NCBI GenBank assembly: GCA_022566235.1
Contig: JADFJI010000105.1
Coordinates: forward strand, 1 to 7,269
Source: Chloroflexota bacterium
Lineage (GTDB): Bacteria > Chloroflexota > Dehalococcoidia > Plut-88900
DNA: 7,269 nt
Direction of reading: 5' to 3'
Both the position numbers and the translations under genes were made by a program. Below the pieces are notes generated by a model, which did not search any database, was not told the DNA's origin, and was given only the letters and a program-made list of their open reading frames with translations. Shown one piece after another: positions 1-6,153 of this stretch (position 1 is its first letter; each line of letters opens with the position of its first letter).

Positions 1-2059
1 CCGAATCACCGAGAACGACGACTACGCGGGCCCCCTCGATATCCGTGATCGGTGACGCTTCCGGTGCGAGGTTCTTGAAGAACGGGGGCTCCTTTATATA
101 CGTGCTGGCCGGATTCCAACCATAGAGATCCGCATCCTGACCGGATATCGCGTTCCACATCTCGTTACCATCAAAGACATTGCTATACCGTTCCGCGAAC
201 ATCTCCGGCTTAAGGGACTGGGTCACCGTTCGGCTGATTTCCTCATGGGAGGGCCAGATATCCCGCAGGTACACCGGGCGGTCCTCGGAATCGACGCCCA
301 ACGGATCGTTATCCAGGTCGATGTCTACCCGGCCTGCCAGGGCATAGGCCACCACCAGCATTGGAGATGCCAGGTAGTTGGCCTTGACCTGGGGATGCAC
401 CCTGCCTTCGAAGTTGCGGTTGCCGCTGAGGACCGAGGCCGCGATCAGGTCGTGCTCGGTCACCGCCTCGGCGATGGGCTCTGCCAGGGGGCCACTATTG
501 CCTATACAGGTGGTGCATCCGTAGCCCACTATGTGAAAACGGAGCTCTTCCAGATGGGGCAGCAGGCCCGCGGCCTTCAGATAGTCCTCCACCACCCTGG
601 AGCCCGGCGCCATACTCGCCTTCACCCAGGACCTGGTCCTGAGGCCTCGCTCCGTCGCATTTCGGGCCAGGAGGCCCGCGCCTATCATCACCGACGGGTT
701 GGAGGTGTTGGTACAGCTGGTAATGGCCGCGATGACCACCGAGCCGTGTCTAAGCGTTACCTCACCGCCATCCAGGGTCACAGAGGGAGCCGGCTCTCTC
801 TCGGCAGCAGCCCCTCCAGGGCCACCAGATTGGGAAAAGGACTTGCCATAGACCTCCCCCAGAGCCGTGTGGAACGCCTCCTTCATCTCCCGCATAAGCA
901 CTTTGTCCTGGGGCCTTTTCGGGCCTGCAAGGCTCGGCTCCACGGTGGACATGTCCAGCTCCAGCAGGCCCGAGAACCGGGGCTCGGGGGTCGAATCGGT
1001 GCGGAAGAGGCCCTGGGCCCTGGCGTACCGTTCCACCAGGTCCACCTGCTCGGAATCCCGGCCCGTGCCCCTGAGATAAGCCAGGGTCTCCTCATCGGTG
1101 GGGAAGAACCCGACGGTAGCCCCGTACTCGGGCGACATGTTGGCGATGGTGGCCCTATCGGGCAGGGACAGGCTGGACAGGCCCGGGCCGCAGAACTCCA
1201 CGAACTTCCCCACCACCCCACTTCGCCGTAGCATCTGGGTAATGGTGAGCACCAGGTCCGTCGCCGTGGAGCCCTCCACCAGCGCGCCGGTGAGACGGAA
1301 TCCAACAACCTGGGGCAGCAGCATGTAATAGGGCTGGCCCAGGAGCACCGCCTCGGCCTCGATTCCCCCGACCCCCCAGCCCAGGACGCTAAGGCCGTTT
1401 ATCATGGTGGTGTGTGAGTCGGTACCTACTAAGGTATCAGGGAAGGCGACCCGCTCTCCGCCAGCTTCTCGCACAGATACAACGCTTGCCAGGTATTCCA
1501 GGTTCACCTGGTGCACTATCCCGGCCCCCGGGGGGACCACCCTCAGGTTATCGAAGGCCCCCTGGGCCCATCGGAGAAAGGCGTAGCGCTCCCCGTTTCG
1601 CTGATACTCCATCTCCACGTTTCGGGCCAGGGCTTTGGGGGTCCCGGCCAGATCCACCTGAACCGAATGGTCGATAACCAGATCGATAGGGACCAGGGGG
1701 TTTATTTTGCTCGGGTCTCCGCCCAGTCGATGCACCTCGGCGCGCATGGCGGCCATGTCCACGATGGCCGGGACGCCGGTGAAGTCCTGCATCAGCACCC
1801 GGCCCGGCATGAAGGGTATATCCCGACCGACCGGCTCCTCCGGGCTCCATCCCGCAATGGCCCTCACCTCGTCCTCAGTGACCGTCCCCTGCCCGCAATG
1901 ACGCAGGGCGTTCTCCAGGAGGATCCGTATGGTATAGGGCAGCTGGGATAGCCGGACGCCCAGCTCGCTCCCCAGCCGTTCCAGGCTGTAGTAGGCGACG
2001 GGGCCCGAGCCGGAGTCCAGGGTCGTTCGGGCCTCGAACGGGTCAGCGGATGTGGTCAT
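1..2059 (-). CDS. acnA: Aconitate hydratase, AcnA/IRP type (3' partial)
   Basis: Aconitase interconverts citrate and isocitrate through cis-aconitate in the TCA cycle, in the cytoplasm, using a [4Fe-4S] cluster. I translated the minus strand from the ATG at 2059-2057 and found 686 codons with no stop or frameshift down to base 2. Visible signatures are GTDSHTTM near residue 220, the SCTNTSNPSVM segment with cluster ligand Cys449, and GYGCTTCIGNSGPL with ligands Cys515 and Cys518. Further on are RNFEGRVHP, FLRDIWPS-like YLRDIWPS, and VVLGDS as the last readable residues. In AcnA proteins that last motif continues into TTDHISPAG and then the C-terminal swivel domain, so roughly 200 residues are missing beyond base 1. 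The domain order matches AcnA/IRP, not AcnB. The start is supported by alignment-like agreement with the family N-terminus (YYSLERLG near residue 22), though the Shine-Dalgarno before it (TGGAAG) is weak. The gene lies downstream of the 5S gene on the same strand. Confidence 0.97.
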   Translation of the reverse strand, partial: MTTSADPFEARTTLDSGSGPVAYYSLERLGSELGVRLSQLPYTIRILLENALRHCGQGTVTEDEVRAIAGWSPEEPVGRDIPFMPGRVLMQDFTGVPAIVDMAAMRAEVHRLGGDPSKINPLVPIDLVIDHSVQVDLAGTPKALARNVEMEYQRNGERYAFLRWAQGAFDNLRVVPPGAGIVHQVNLEYLASVVSVREAGGERVAFPDTLVGTDSHTTMINGLSVLGWGVGGIEAEAVLLGQPYYMLLPQVVGFRLTGALVEGSTATDLVLTITQMLRRSGVVGKFVEFCGPGLSSLSLPDRATIANMSPEYGATVGFFPTDEETLAYLRGTGRDSEQVDLVERYARAQGLFRTDSTPEPRFSGLLELDMSTVEPSLAGPKRPQDKVLMREMKEAFHTALGEVYGKSFSQSGGPGGAAAEREPAPSVTLDGGEVTLRHGSVVIAAITSCTNTSNPSVMIGAGLLARNATERGLRTRSWVKASMAPGSRVVEDYLKAAGLLPHLEELRFHIVGYGCTTCIGNSGPLAEPIAEAVTEHDLIAASVLSGNRNFEGRVHPQVKANYLASPMLVVAYALAGRVDIDLDNDPLGVDSEDRPVYLRDIWPSHEEISRTVTQSLKPEMFAERYSNVFDGNEMWNAISGQDADLYGWNPASTYIKEPPFFKNLAPEASPITDIEGARVVVVLGDS

Positions 2060-2192
2060 GAGGCTTCCATCTGTATTGATGGATTCGGAAAAGACGGATA
2101 CATACCTGAGCTATCCCTTCGTCAGTATTGTATGCAACCCCGCCAGCGTTTCTGGTTAGGTATGGATAAAGACGGTAAAATAGTAGATTGAA

Positions 2193-2214
2193 TTAAAAAA
2201 GGCACCCGGCGGCG
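2193..2214 (-). terminator. Possible intrinsic terminator at the 5S 3' end
   Basis: The 3' strand of the GC-rich 5S terminal helix (2212-2201) is followed at once by six U residues (2200-2195) and then AAUU. A stable helix plus a U-run resembles an intrinsic terminator, and it would separate 5S transcription from the aconitase gene 140 bp downstream. However, part of the U-run can pair with the A-run upstream of the 5S, so it may instead belong to the processing stalk. Confidence 0.4.
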
Positions 2215-2326
2215 ACCTATTTTCCACAGGGAGTTGCCCCCCTAGTATCGTCGGCGCTGAGGTGTTTCACTTCCGTGTTCGGAATGGGAACGGGTGGGGC
2301 CACCTCGCTATAACCACCGAAATGCC
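2201..2326 (-). rRNA. rrf: 5S ribosomal RNA, orphan copy
   Basis: The minus strand carries the classic 5S core: GGUGGCCCCACC, CCCAUUCCGAACACGGAAGU, GAAACACCUCAGCGCCGA and GGUCGCCGCCGGG near the 3' end. The ends form helix I: GGCAUUUCGGUGG (2326-2314) pairs with CCGCCGGGUGCC (2212-2201), 12 pairs including G-U wobbles and one bulged U. I set the boundaries by this helix; at 126 nt it is slightly longer than the usual 115-120, so the mature ends may lie a few bases inside. The flanks also pair (UUAAAAAGGC upstream with GCCUUUUUUAA downstream), extending a precursor stalk. No 16S, 23S or tRNA gene adjoins it. Upstream on the same strand is a protein gene that ends at 2399, so this copy is separate from any 23S gene within reach. 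Confidence 0.96.
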
Positions 2327-2342
2327 TTTTTAAATCACCCAA

Positions 2343-2372
2343 ATCTTATCATTCAGCCACGGGTCTCGTCAA
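2343..2372 (-). promoter_or_regulatory. Sigma70-like promoter for the 5S rRNA gene
   Basis: Read on the minus strand: -35 box TTGACG at 2372-2367 (5 of 6 consensus bases), an 18-bp spacer, and -10 box TAAGAT at 2348-2343. A start about 7 bases further on would fall near 2336, about ten bases before the 5S 5' end. The position and quality fit a dedicated promoter for the orphan 5S gene. This is pattern evidence only. Confidence 0.7.
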
Positions 2373-2398
2373 TACTCCACACAGTGGCAAGGCCGGGC

Positions 2399-2692
2399 CT
2401 AAGACAAGCCGTTGATGATCTTTACCACATCATCCTTGGGCGTCGCCTTGAGGGTGGTGAACCGTATGTTACCCTCCCTGCCCACCTGCATAGCAAAGGC
2501 CAGCATGACGTCGTCATTGGGAAACTCGAATATCCCAACGAAATCGTACTGGCCGAAGGTGAAATAGATGTCCTTGATCTTCCCCCCCAGGGACTCCACC
2601 AGCCGGCCGGCCTTCTCCATGCGGCCCGGGGCCCCCTTGACGTCCCTCACCCCCTGCTCCGTATAGTTCCCCAGGACTATGTAGTTGGGCAT
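2399..2692 (-). CDS. GYD-domain protein (small ferredoxin-like-fold family)
   Basis: A 97-residue protein, the usual length for the GYD family. It starts MPNYIVLGNYTEQGVRDVK, carries the helix segment GRMEKAGRLVESLGGKIKDIY, and then FGQYDFVGIFEFP, which is the place of the namesake Gly-Tyr-Asp motif (here Gly-Gln-Tyr-Asp). It closes with an IRFTTLKA strand. The family is common and mostly uncharacterised; a dimeric alpha/beta fold is expected, and no catalytic activity can be assigned. No signal peptide or membrane segment is visible, so it is probably cytoplasmic. The ATG at 2692-2690 is fixed by a strong AAGGAGG. It lies downstream of the phosphotriesterase-family gene on the same strand, from which it is separated by a repeat block that looks inserted. 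Confidence 0.88.
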   Translation of the reverse strand: MPNYIVLGNYTEQGVRDVKGAPGRMEKAGRLVESLGGKIKDIYFTFGQYDFVGIFEFPNDDVMLAFAMQVGREGNIRFTTLKATPKDDVVKIINGLS

Positions 2693-2699
2693 TGCTTGT

Positions 2700-2706
2700 C
2701 CTCCTT
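2700..2706 (-). promoter_or_regulatory. Strong ribosome binding site of the GYD gene
   Basis: AAGGAGG on the minus strand, seven bases before the ATG at 2692. It abuts the inner copy of the 12-bp direct repeat (2707-2718), so any insertion at that repeat left the ribosome binding site intact. Confidence 0.85.
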
Positions 2707-2718
2707 ATCTACAACAGA
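2707..2718. repeat. 12-bp direct repeat, left copy
   Basis: ATCTACAACAGA, identical and in the same orientation as 2878-2889. The flanking base differs on each side, so the identity is exactly 12 bp. The pair brackets the palindromic block and looks like a target-site duplication. Confidence 0.8.
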
Positions 2719-2764
2719 ATCGATCATGTTGCCATCGACACTACCGAGAATGAAAATTGCTTAT

Positions 2765-2797
2765 CCGTTCGTGGTGAGCCAGTCGAACCATGAACGG
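2765..2797. repeat. Palindromic repeat unit 1
   Basis: Arms CCGTTCGTGGT (2765-2775) and ACCATGAACGG (2787-2797) pair over 11 positions with one G-T/U wobble around an 11-base loop, GAGCCAGTCGA. The overall form resembles dispersed intergenic palindromes with GAGC...GTCGAACC cores that I recall from many environmental bacterial genomes. Non-coding; either strand could form the hairpin. Confidence 0.75.
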
Positions 2798-2805
2798 TAT
2801 GAGCC

Positions 2806-2862
2806 CCGCTCGCCCTTCGACCCTTCGACGGAGCTCAGGACAGGCGGGCTCAGGATGAGCGG
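2806..2862. repeat. Palindromic repeat unit 2 with internal tandem duplications
   Basis: The outer arms CCGCTCGCCCT (2806-2816) and AGGATGAGCGG (2852-2862) pair over 11 positions with one mismatch and one wobble. Inside are an exact 8-bp tandem duplication, CCCTTCGA (2813-2820 and 2821-2828), and an imperfect 15-bp tandem repeat (2833-2847 versus 2848-2862, 12 of 15 identical, both starting GCTCAGGA). The unit looks like a nested or stuttered copy of the same repeat family as unit 1. Confidence 0.75.
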
Positions 2863-2910
2863 TCTATTTTCGTACCAATCTACAACAGAGTGTACCTTTC
2901 TTGAATATTC

Positions 2911-3957
2911 CTAGTCGAAGGCAAGGGCCCGAGCAGTGTTATCGACGAGTATACGGTTTATATCCTCGGGGCTCAGGCCCTTGCGCCGCATGATGGGTAC
3001 CACGTTCTCCAGGATATGGGCGTACCCGTGGCCTCCGTACCTGGTGAGACGGGTCTTGTAGCATATGTCGTGGGCCATAAGCACCTGGTCCAGGCGGCCC
3101 GTATCCCGCAGGTGCAGGATGTAGTCCAGCCGCTTCCCATCGTTGGGCATGTCGATGGGAGAGAGGGGGTAGTGGGTGGATTCCGACCCGAAGAGGTCGT
3201 ATTCGATGTAGCAGCCCGTCTCCGCCAGCTGGTCCAGGGTCTCGAAATCAAAGATGGTGCGGTCGATGTGGCTCATCAGGGTGCGCCGGGCTACCCCACC
3301 GGCCTCCTTGACGATCTCCATTATCGCCAGCGGCGCCTGGGGATTCCGGCCCGGGTGAATCAGCAGGGGCGCCCCCGTGAGCCTCTGGGCCCGGGCCGCC
3401 GCCATTAGAGACTTCCTCTCGTTATCGGTAAGGGGCCAGGAGCATCCTATCTCCCCGATGACTCCCGCCTTAATCCCCGTGTCACCCACCCCCTCCGTCA
3501 GGTCCCCTACTATCTCCTCGACGATATCGTCCTCGCTCTTGGCGCCCATGTCCTGGGGGTGGAACTCGTCGACATAGTAGCCCGACCCCATGATTACGTT
3601 GAGGCCTGTGGCCCGGGCGATCCGGGCAAGGCCCAGGGGGTCCCTCCTTATGCCCACGCTGGTGGCGTCTACCAGGCTTACTCCCCCGGCCCTTTTATAT
3701 CTGGTCGCCTCCTCGATGGCCATCTCCTCGTCCAGGAGGCGATGGTTATCCCGGTTGCTGGCCCAATTGTGCCGAACCCACCACAGGTTTTCCATGGACA
3801 CCGGCTGGAGGGCGAAGCCCAATTTGGTCGCCTCTTCGGGCTCGTGGAACACCCTCGCCAGGTCAACCAGCAGGTGCTCGTGGGTCAGGGTCACCCCAAG
3901 GTCGCCGGCATCGATGGGACCCAGGACAGTCTGCACTTTTCCGGACAGCTCACTCAT
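2911..3957 (-). CDS. Phosphotriesterase-family metal-dependent hydrolase (PHP/PTER-like)
   Basis: A 348-residue TIM-barrel amidohydrolase of the phosphotriesterase family, near the family's usual length. Expected binuclear-metal ligands are visible: His26 and His28 in LTHEHLL, His201 in LLIHPG, His230 in MSHID and Asp297 in MAHDI. The bridging position is Glu169 in GVIGEIGCS, not the carbamylated lysine of true phosphotriesterases; glutamate there is known in the E. coli PHP and PTER-like branch. Activity as an organophosphate hydrolase is therefore unlikely; an ester, lactone or amide hydrolase is more plausible, with substrate unknown. No signal peptide, so cytoplasmic. The ATG at 3957 has GGAGA (3965-3961) a few bases upstream. 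It follows the aminotransferase gene on the same strand after a 175-bp gap that shows no convincing promoter, and precedes the GYD gene, so the three may be cotranscribed. Confidence 0.93.
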   Translation of the reverse strand: MSELSGKVQTVLGPIDAGDLGVTLTHEHLLVDLARVFHEPEEATKLGFALQPVSMENLWWVRHNWASNRDNHRLLDEEMAIEEATRYKRAGGVSLVDATSVGIRRDPLGLARIARATGLNVIMGSGYYVDEFHPQDMGAKSEDDIVEEIVGDLTEGVGDTGIKAGVIGEIGCSWPLTDNERKSLMAAARAQRLTGAPLLIHPGRNPQAPLAIMEIVKEAGGVARRTLMSHIDRTIFDFETLDQLAETGCYIEYDLFGSESTHYPLSPIDMPNDGKRLDYILHLRDTGRLDQVLMAHDICYKTRLTRYGGHGYAHILENVVPIMRRKGLSPEDINRILVDNTARALAFD

Positions 3958-4132
3958 ATCTCTCCGTCAGCGGCCTTCTTTGACCGATGGCATAACCCGA
4001 TGCTTGTTTGCGTCAGGGGCTCCAGGGTAGTTCCCGGGCATCGTGGAAACGAACCGCCACGCTTATCGGCTGCGGCGGATGTCAACCGTTAATGGCCTCG
4101 GGACACCACTATCAGGGGGCATCGATTTTCTA

Positions 4133-5434
4133 TTAGTCCTTGGCCTGGTCCAGGGCGTAGTCCATGGCCTCTATGGTCTTGTCCACGTCCTCCGCCGAGT
4201 GGGCCATAGAGATGTAGAACTTCTGGCCACCCTTAAGCACTCCGGACTCCAGCATGTGATGGTTGAAGCGACCCATCATCTCATCGTTGGCTTTAAGGGA
4301 GTCCCGGTAGTCGTTGACCTCTTCCACCCCGAAATAGACATCGAAACAGGGGGCCTCGCCGACCACCACACCTGGTATCTCTTTCTCCTTCAACAGACGG
4401 GTGAACTCGGACTTGAGCCTGTTGCCCGTGGCCCAGATCTTTTCGATGCTGCCCTCACGCTTCAGCACCCTCAGGGTGGCCAGGCCCGCGGTGGCCGCTA
4501 TCGGATTCCCGCTCAGGGTCCCGACCCCCGGTACAAAGGACCCCTCCTCCTTAGACGCGGGATCGAACACCCTCATTATCTCCTCCCGGCCCGCGATAGC
4601 CGCCAGCGGGTATCCACCACCTACGGCTTTGCCGAAGGTGGCCAGGTCCGGGGTAACGCCGTAGTACTCCTGGGCCCCTCCGTATGACCACCTGAACCCC
4701 GTCACCACCTCATCGAAGATGAGGGGTATCTGGTAGTGGCTTGTTATCTCACGCAGCCCTTCCAGAAATCCGGGCATGGGGGGGATGATCCGCTGGCACG
4801 GCTCGACAATCACCCCTCCGATCTCATCGTGGTGTTTCTCAATGATGGCGGTGGTTGTCTCCAGATCGTTGTAGGGGCAGACCAGCACCTCCCCCTCCAG
4901 CACCTTGGGGATGCCCGCCGAGTCGGCCGTTGCCTGTGGAAAATCTTTGAGGGAAGTGGGCGTCACGCTCATCAGGGCGTAGTCGTTGGTGCCGTGATAG
5001 CCACCTTCGAACTTCACTATCTTGTCCCGCTTCCGGTATGCCCTGGCCACCTTCAGGGCAAAGTAGGTGGCCTCCGAACCGCTGGAGACGAATCGCACCA
5101 TATCGGCACAGGGCACCGCGCTCACTATCTCTTCGGCAAGATCCACCGCCGCGCTGTTGGTCGAGAAGTAGGTGCTGCCCAGAGAAATCACCTCCGAGAC
5201 CGCCGCCACCACCTCCGGGTGGGCGTGGCCTATGAGCATTGGCCCCGATCCCAGCAGATAGTCTATGTACTCGTTTCCACTGTAGTCGAATACCTTGGAG
5301 CCCCTAGCCTCCTTTATGATGAGCGCTTCCTCCGCCTTGTAGTAGACATTGCCCGTTGAGGCCCCGGGCAGGTATTTGGCGGCCTTGGCGAGTATCGCGT
5401 CCTCTTCGGCAGTTCTAGGCTTTCTACTGGCCAT
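4133..5434 (-). CDS. Class III aminotransferase, glutamate-1-semialdehyde aminomutase-like
   Basis: A 433-residue PLP enzyme of fold type I, class III, close to the length of HemL. Landmarks: RGSKVFDYSGNEYIDYL (44-60), GHAHPEV (69-75), SSGSEA phosphate-binding segment (117-122), YH stacking pair (146-147), FDEVVTGFR with Asp241 for the PLP ring nitrogen, TFGKAVGGGYP with Schiff-base Lys269, and GTLSGNP (305-311). These fit the glutamate-1-semialdehyde aminomutase subgroup. The tail and N-terminus diverge from heme-pathway HemL and no heme gene is nearby, so it may act as a catabolic transaminase or aminomutase. I chose the ATG at 5434 because a purine-rich GAGGGGGGAAAG precedes it. An in-frame ATG at 5464 has no ribosome binding site and sits beside a candidate -10 box. 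It is the first gene of the minus-strand set with the hydrolase and GYD protein. Confidence 0.92.
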   Translation of the reverse strand: MASRKPRTAEEDAILAKAAKYLPGASTGNVYYKAEEALIIKEARGSKVFDYSGNEYIDYLLGSGPMLIGHAHPEVVAAVSEVISLGSTYFSTNSAAVDLAEEIVSAVPCADMVRFVSSGSEATYFALKVARAYRKRDKIVKFEGGYHGTNDYALMSVTPTSLKDFPQATADSAGIPKVLEGEVLVCPYNDLETTTAIIEKHHDEIGGVIVEPCQRIIPPMPGFLEGLREITSHYQIPLIFDEVVTGFRWSYGGAQEYYGVTPDLATFGKAVGGGYPLAAIAGREEIMRVFDPASKEEGSFVPGVGTLSGNPIAATAGLATLRVLKREGSIEKIWATGNRLKSEFTRLLKEKEIPGVVVGEAPCFDVYFGVEEVNDYRDSLKANDEMMGRFNHHMLESGVLKGGQKFYISMAHSAEDVDKTIEAMDYALDQAKD

Positions 5435-5464
5435 ACTTTCCCCCCTCTGGTGACTTTGAACCAT

Positions 5465-5493
5465 AGAATAGCACGGGGCGCAGCTCGGGTAAA
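5465..5493 (-). promoter_or_regulatory. Candidate promoter of the aminotransferase gene
   Basis: On the minus strand, TTTACC at 5493-5488, a 17-bp spacer and TATTCT at 5470-5465, each matching 4 of 6 sigma70 consensus bases. Transcription would start near 5458, downstream of the ATG at 5464, which supports translation from 5434. Moderate-to-weak pattern evidence. Confidence 0.35.
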
Positions 5494-5527
5494 TCGGCCT
5501 TAACCCCCGATCACAACCCCTCAGGTC

Positions 5528-5556
5528 TTGACACTTATTATCGTCACACCTATGTT
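5528..5556 (+). promoter_or_regulatory. Sigma70-like promoter of the peroxiredoxin gene
   Basis: A perfect -35 TTGACA (5528-5533), the optimal 17-bp spacer and -10 TATGTT (5551-5556, 4 of 6). The start would lie near 5563, leaving a leader of about 67 bases before the GTG codon. This is the best promoter match in the window. No clear operator was recognised next to it. Confidence 0.75.
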
Positions 5557-5617
5557 TAGGGCATCCTGCTATCGAAACGAAGCGCCCGACTCTTGATTCA
5601 AAGGAGCGGAGCCCCTC

Positions 5618-5623
5618 AGGAGG
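5618..5623 (+). promoter_or_regulatory. Ribosome binding site deciding the GTG start
   Basis: AGGAGG six bases before the GTG at 5630. It selects GTG over the adjacent in-frame TTG at 5633. Confidence 0.85.
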
Positions 5624-5629
5624 TGAAAC

Positions 5630-6082
5630 GTGTTGAAGGCCGGAGACCTCGCCCCCGATTTCGAGGCGACCCTGGAGAGCAGCGAAAAGGTATCGCTTAA
5701 CCAGTACAAGGGAAGGAAAGTGGTCCTCTACTTCTATCCCAGGGACAACACCTCGGGCTGTACCAGGGAGGCCTGCGACTTTCGAGACCGCATCTCCGAC
5801 ATCCAGGCCAGGGGCTCGGTGGTGCTGGGCGTCAGCCCCGACAGTGTAAAATCACATCAGCGGTTCAAGGAGAAGTTCGACCTCCCCTTCTCCCTGGTCA
5901 GCGACGAGAGCAGGGAGGTGGCCCAGGCCTACGGCGTGTGGCGGGAGAAGAAGTTGTACGGCAAGACCAGCATGGGCATTGTGCGGTCCACTTTCATAAT
6001 CGACGAGGAAGGCCGTATAGCCAGGGTCTACGACAAGGTCAAGGTGGCCGGGCACGTGGACGACGTGCTGGAGAGTCTGTAG
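5630..6082 (+). CDS. bcp: Thioredoxin-dependent peroxiredoxin, BCP/PrxQ family
   Basis: A 150-residue thioredoxin-fold peroxidase that reduces hydrogen peroxide and organic hydroperoxides in the cytoplasm, recycled by thioredoxin. The family length is about 150-157. The signature FYPRDNTSGCTREACDFRD (35-53) holds the peroxidatic Cys44 in the TSGCT context and the resolving Cys49 five residues later, the typical BCP arrangement. The conserved active-site arginine is Arg119 in IVRSTFIID. The N-terminus LKAGDLAPDF is typical. It starts with GTG behind a strong AGGAGG and a near-consensus promoter. It is transcribed away from the aminotransferase gene. The aldolase gene follows after about 70 bp with no obvious terminator, so both may share a transcript. 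Confidence 0.96.
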   Translation: MLKAGDLAPDFEATLESSEKVSLNQYKGRKVVLYFYPRDNTSGCTREACDFRDRISDIQARGSVVLGVSPDSVKSHQRFKEKFDLPFSLVSDESREVAQAYGVWREKKLYGKTSMGIVRSTFIIDEEGRIARVYDKVKVAGHVDDVLESL

Positions 6083-6153
6083 GATAATATGTCGGCCATA
6101 CGGCAATCAGCTATTCGATAGAACCTCGCTTGGACAGTCCGACGGAGGGAGCA

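Larger units (their letters stand above)
2719..2877. mobile_element. Putative small non-coding inserted element (MITE/REP-like)
   Basis: A 159-bp block without a convincing gene, bracketed by perfect 12-bp direct repeats and containing two consecutive palindromic units (2765-2797 and 2806-2862). Terminal inverted repeats at the block ends are not evident, so a classical MITE is not shown. It could be a REP-type element mobilised in trans, or a repeat array acquired by recombination. Without the block and one direct repeat, the space between the hydrolase stop and the GYD start codon would be 47 bp, with the ribosome binding site preserved. Confidence 0.45.

Noticed and set aside
245..1231. 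Long plus-strand open frame opposite the aconitase gene
   Set aside because: It is antisense to an intact, fully recognisable aconitase frame; its translation is Gly/His/Arg-rich with no family resemblance, as expected in GC-rich shadows.
2115..2130. TACAAT-like -10 box upstream of aconitase on the minus strand
   Set aside because: No acceptable -35 at 16-18 bp and the TG extension is out of register; not enough to call a promoter.
2719..2877. CRISPR array
   Set aside because: The repeats are palindromic and adjacent, not regularly spaced by unique spacers, and no cas gene is present.
2294..2914. Plus-strand open frame of 206 codons
   Set aside because: It runs antisense through the 5S gene, the GYD gene and the palindromic block; no recognisable domain.
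4062..4085. TTGACA on the minus strand (4085-4080) as a promoter for the hydrolase gene
   Set aside because: The only -10-like sequence (GATAAG) is 12 bp away, too close; nothing suitable at 16-18 bp.
4736..5359. Plus-strand open frame of 207 codons
   Set aside because: Antisense shadow of the aminotransferase gene, whose motifs and PLP lysine are unmistakable.
5464..5464. Upstream ATG at 5464 as start of the aminotransferase
   Set aside because: No Shine-Dalgarno and upstream of the likely transcript start; the ATG at 5434 has a purine-rich leader and fits the family N-terminus.
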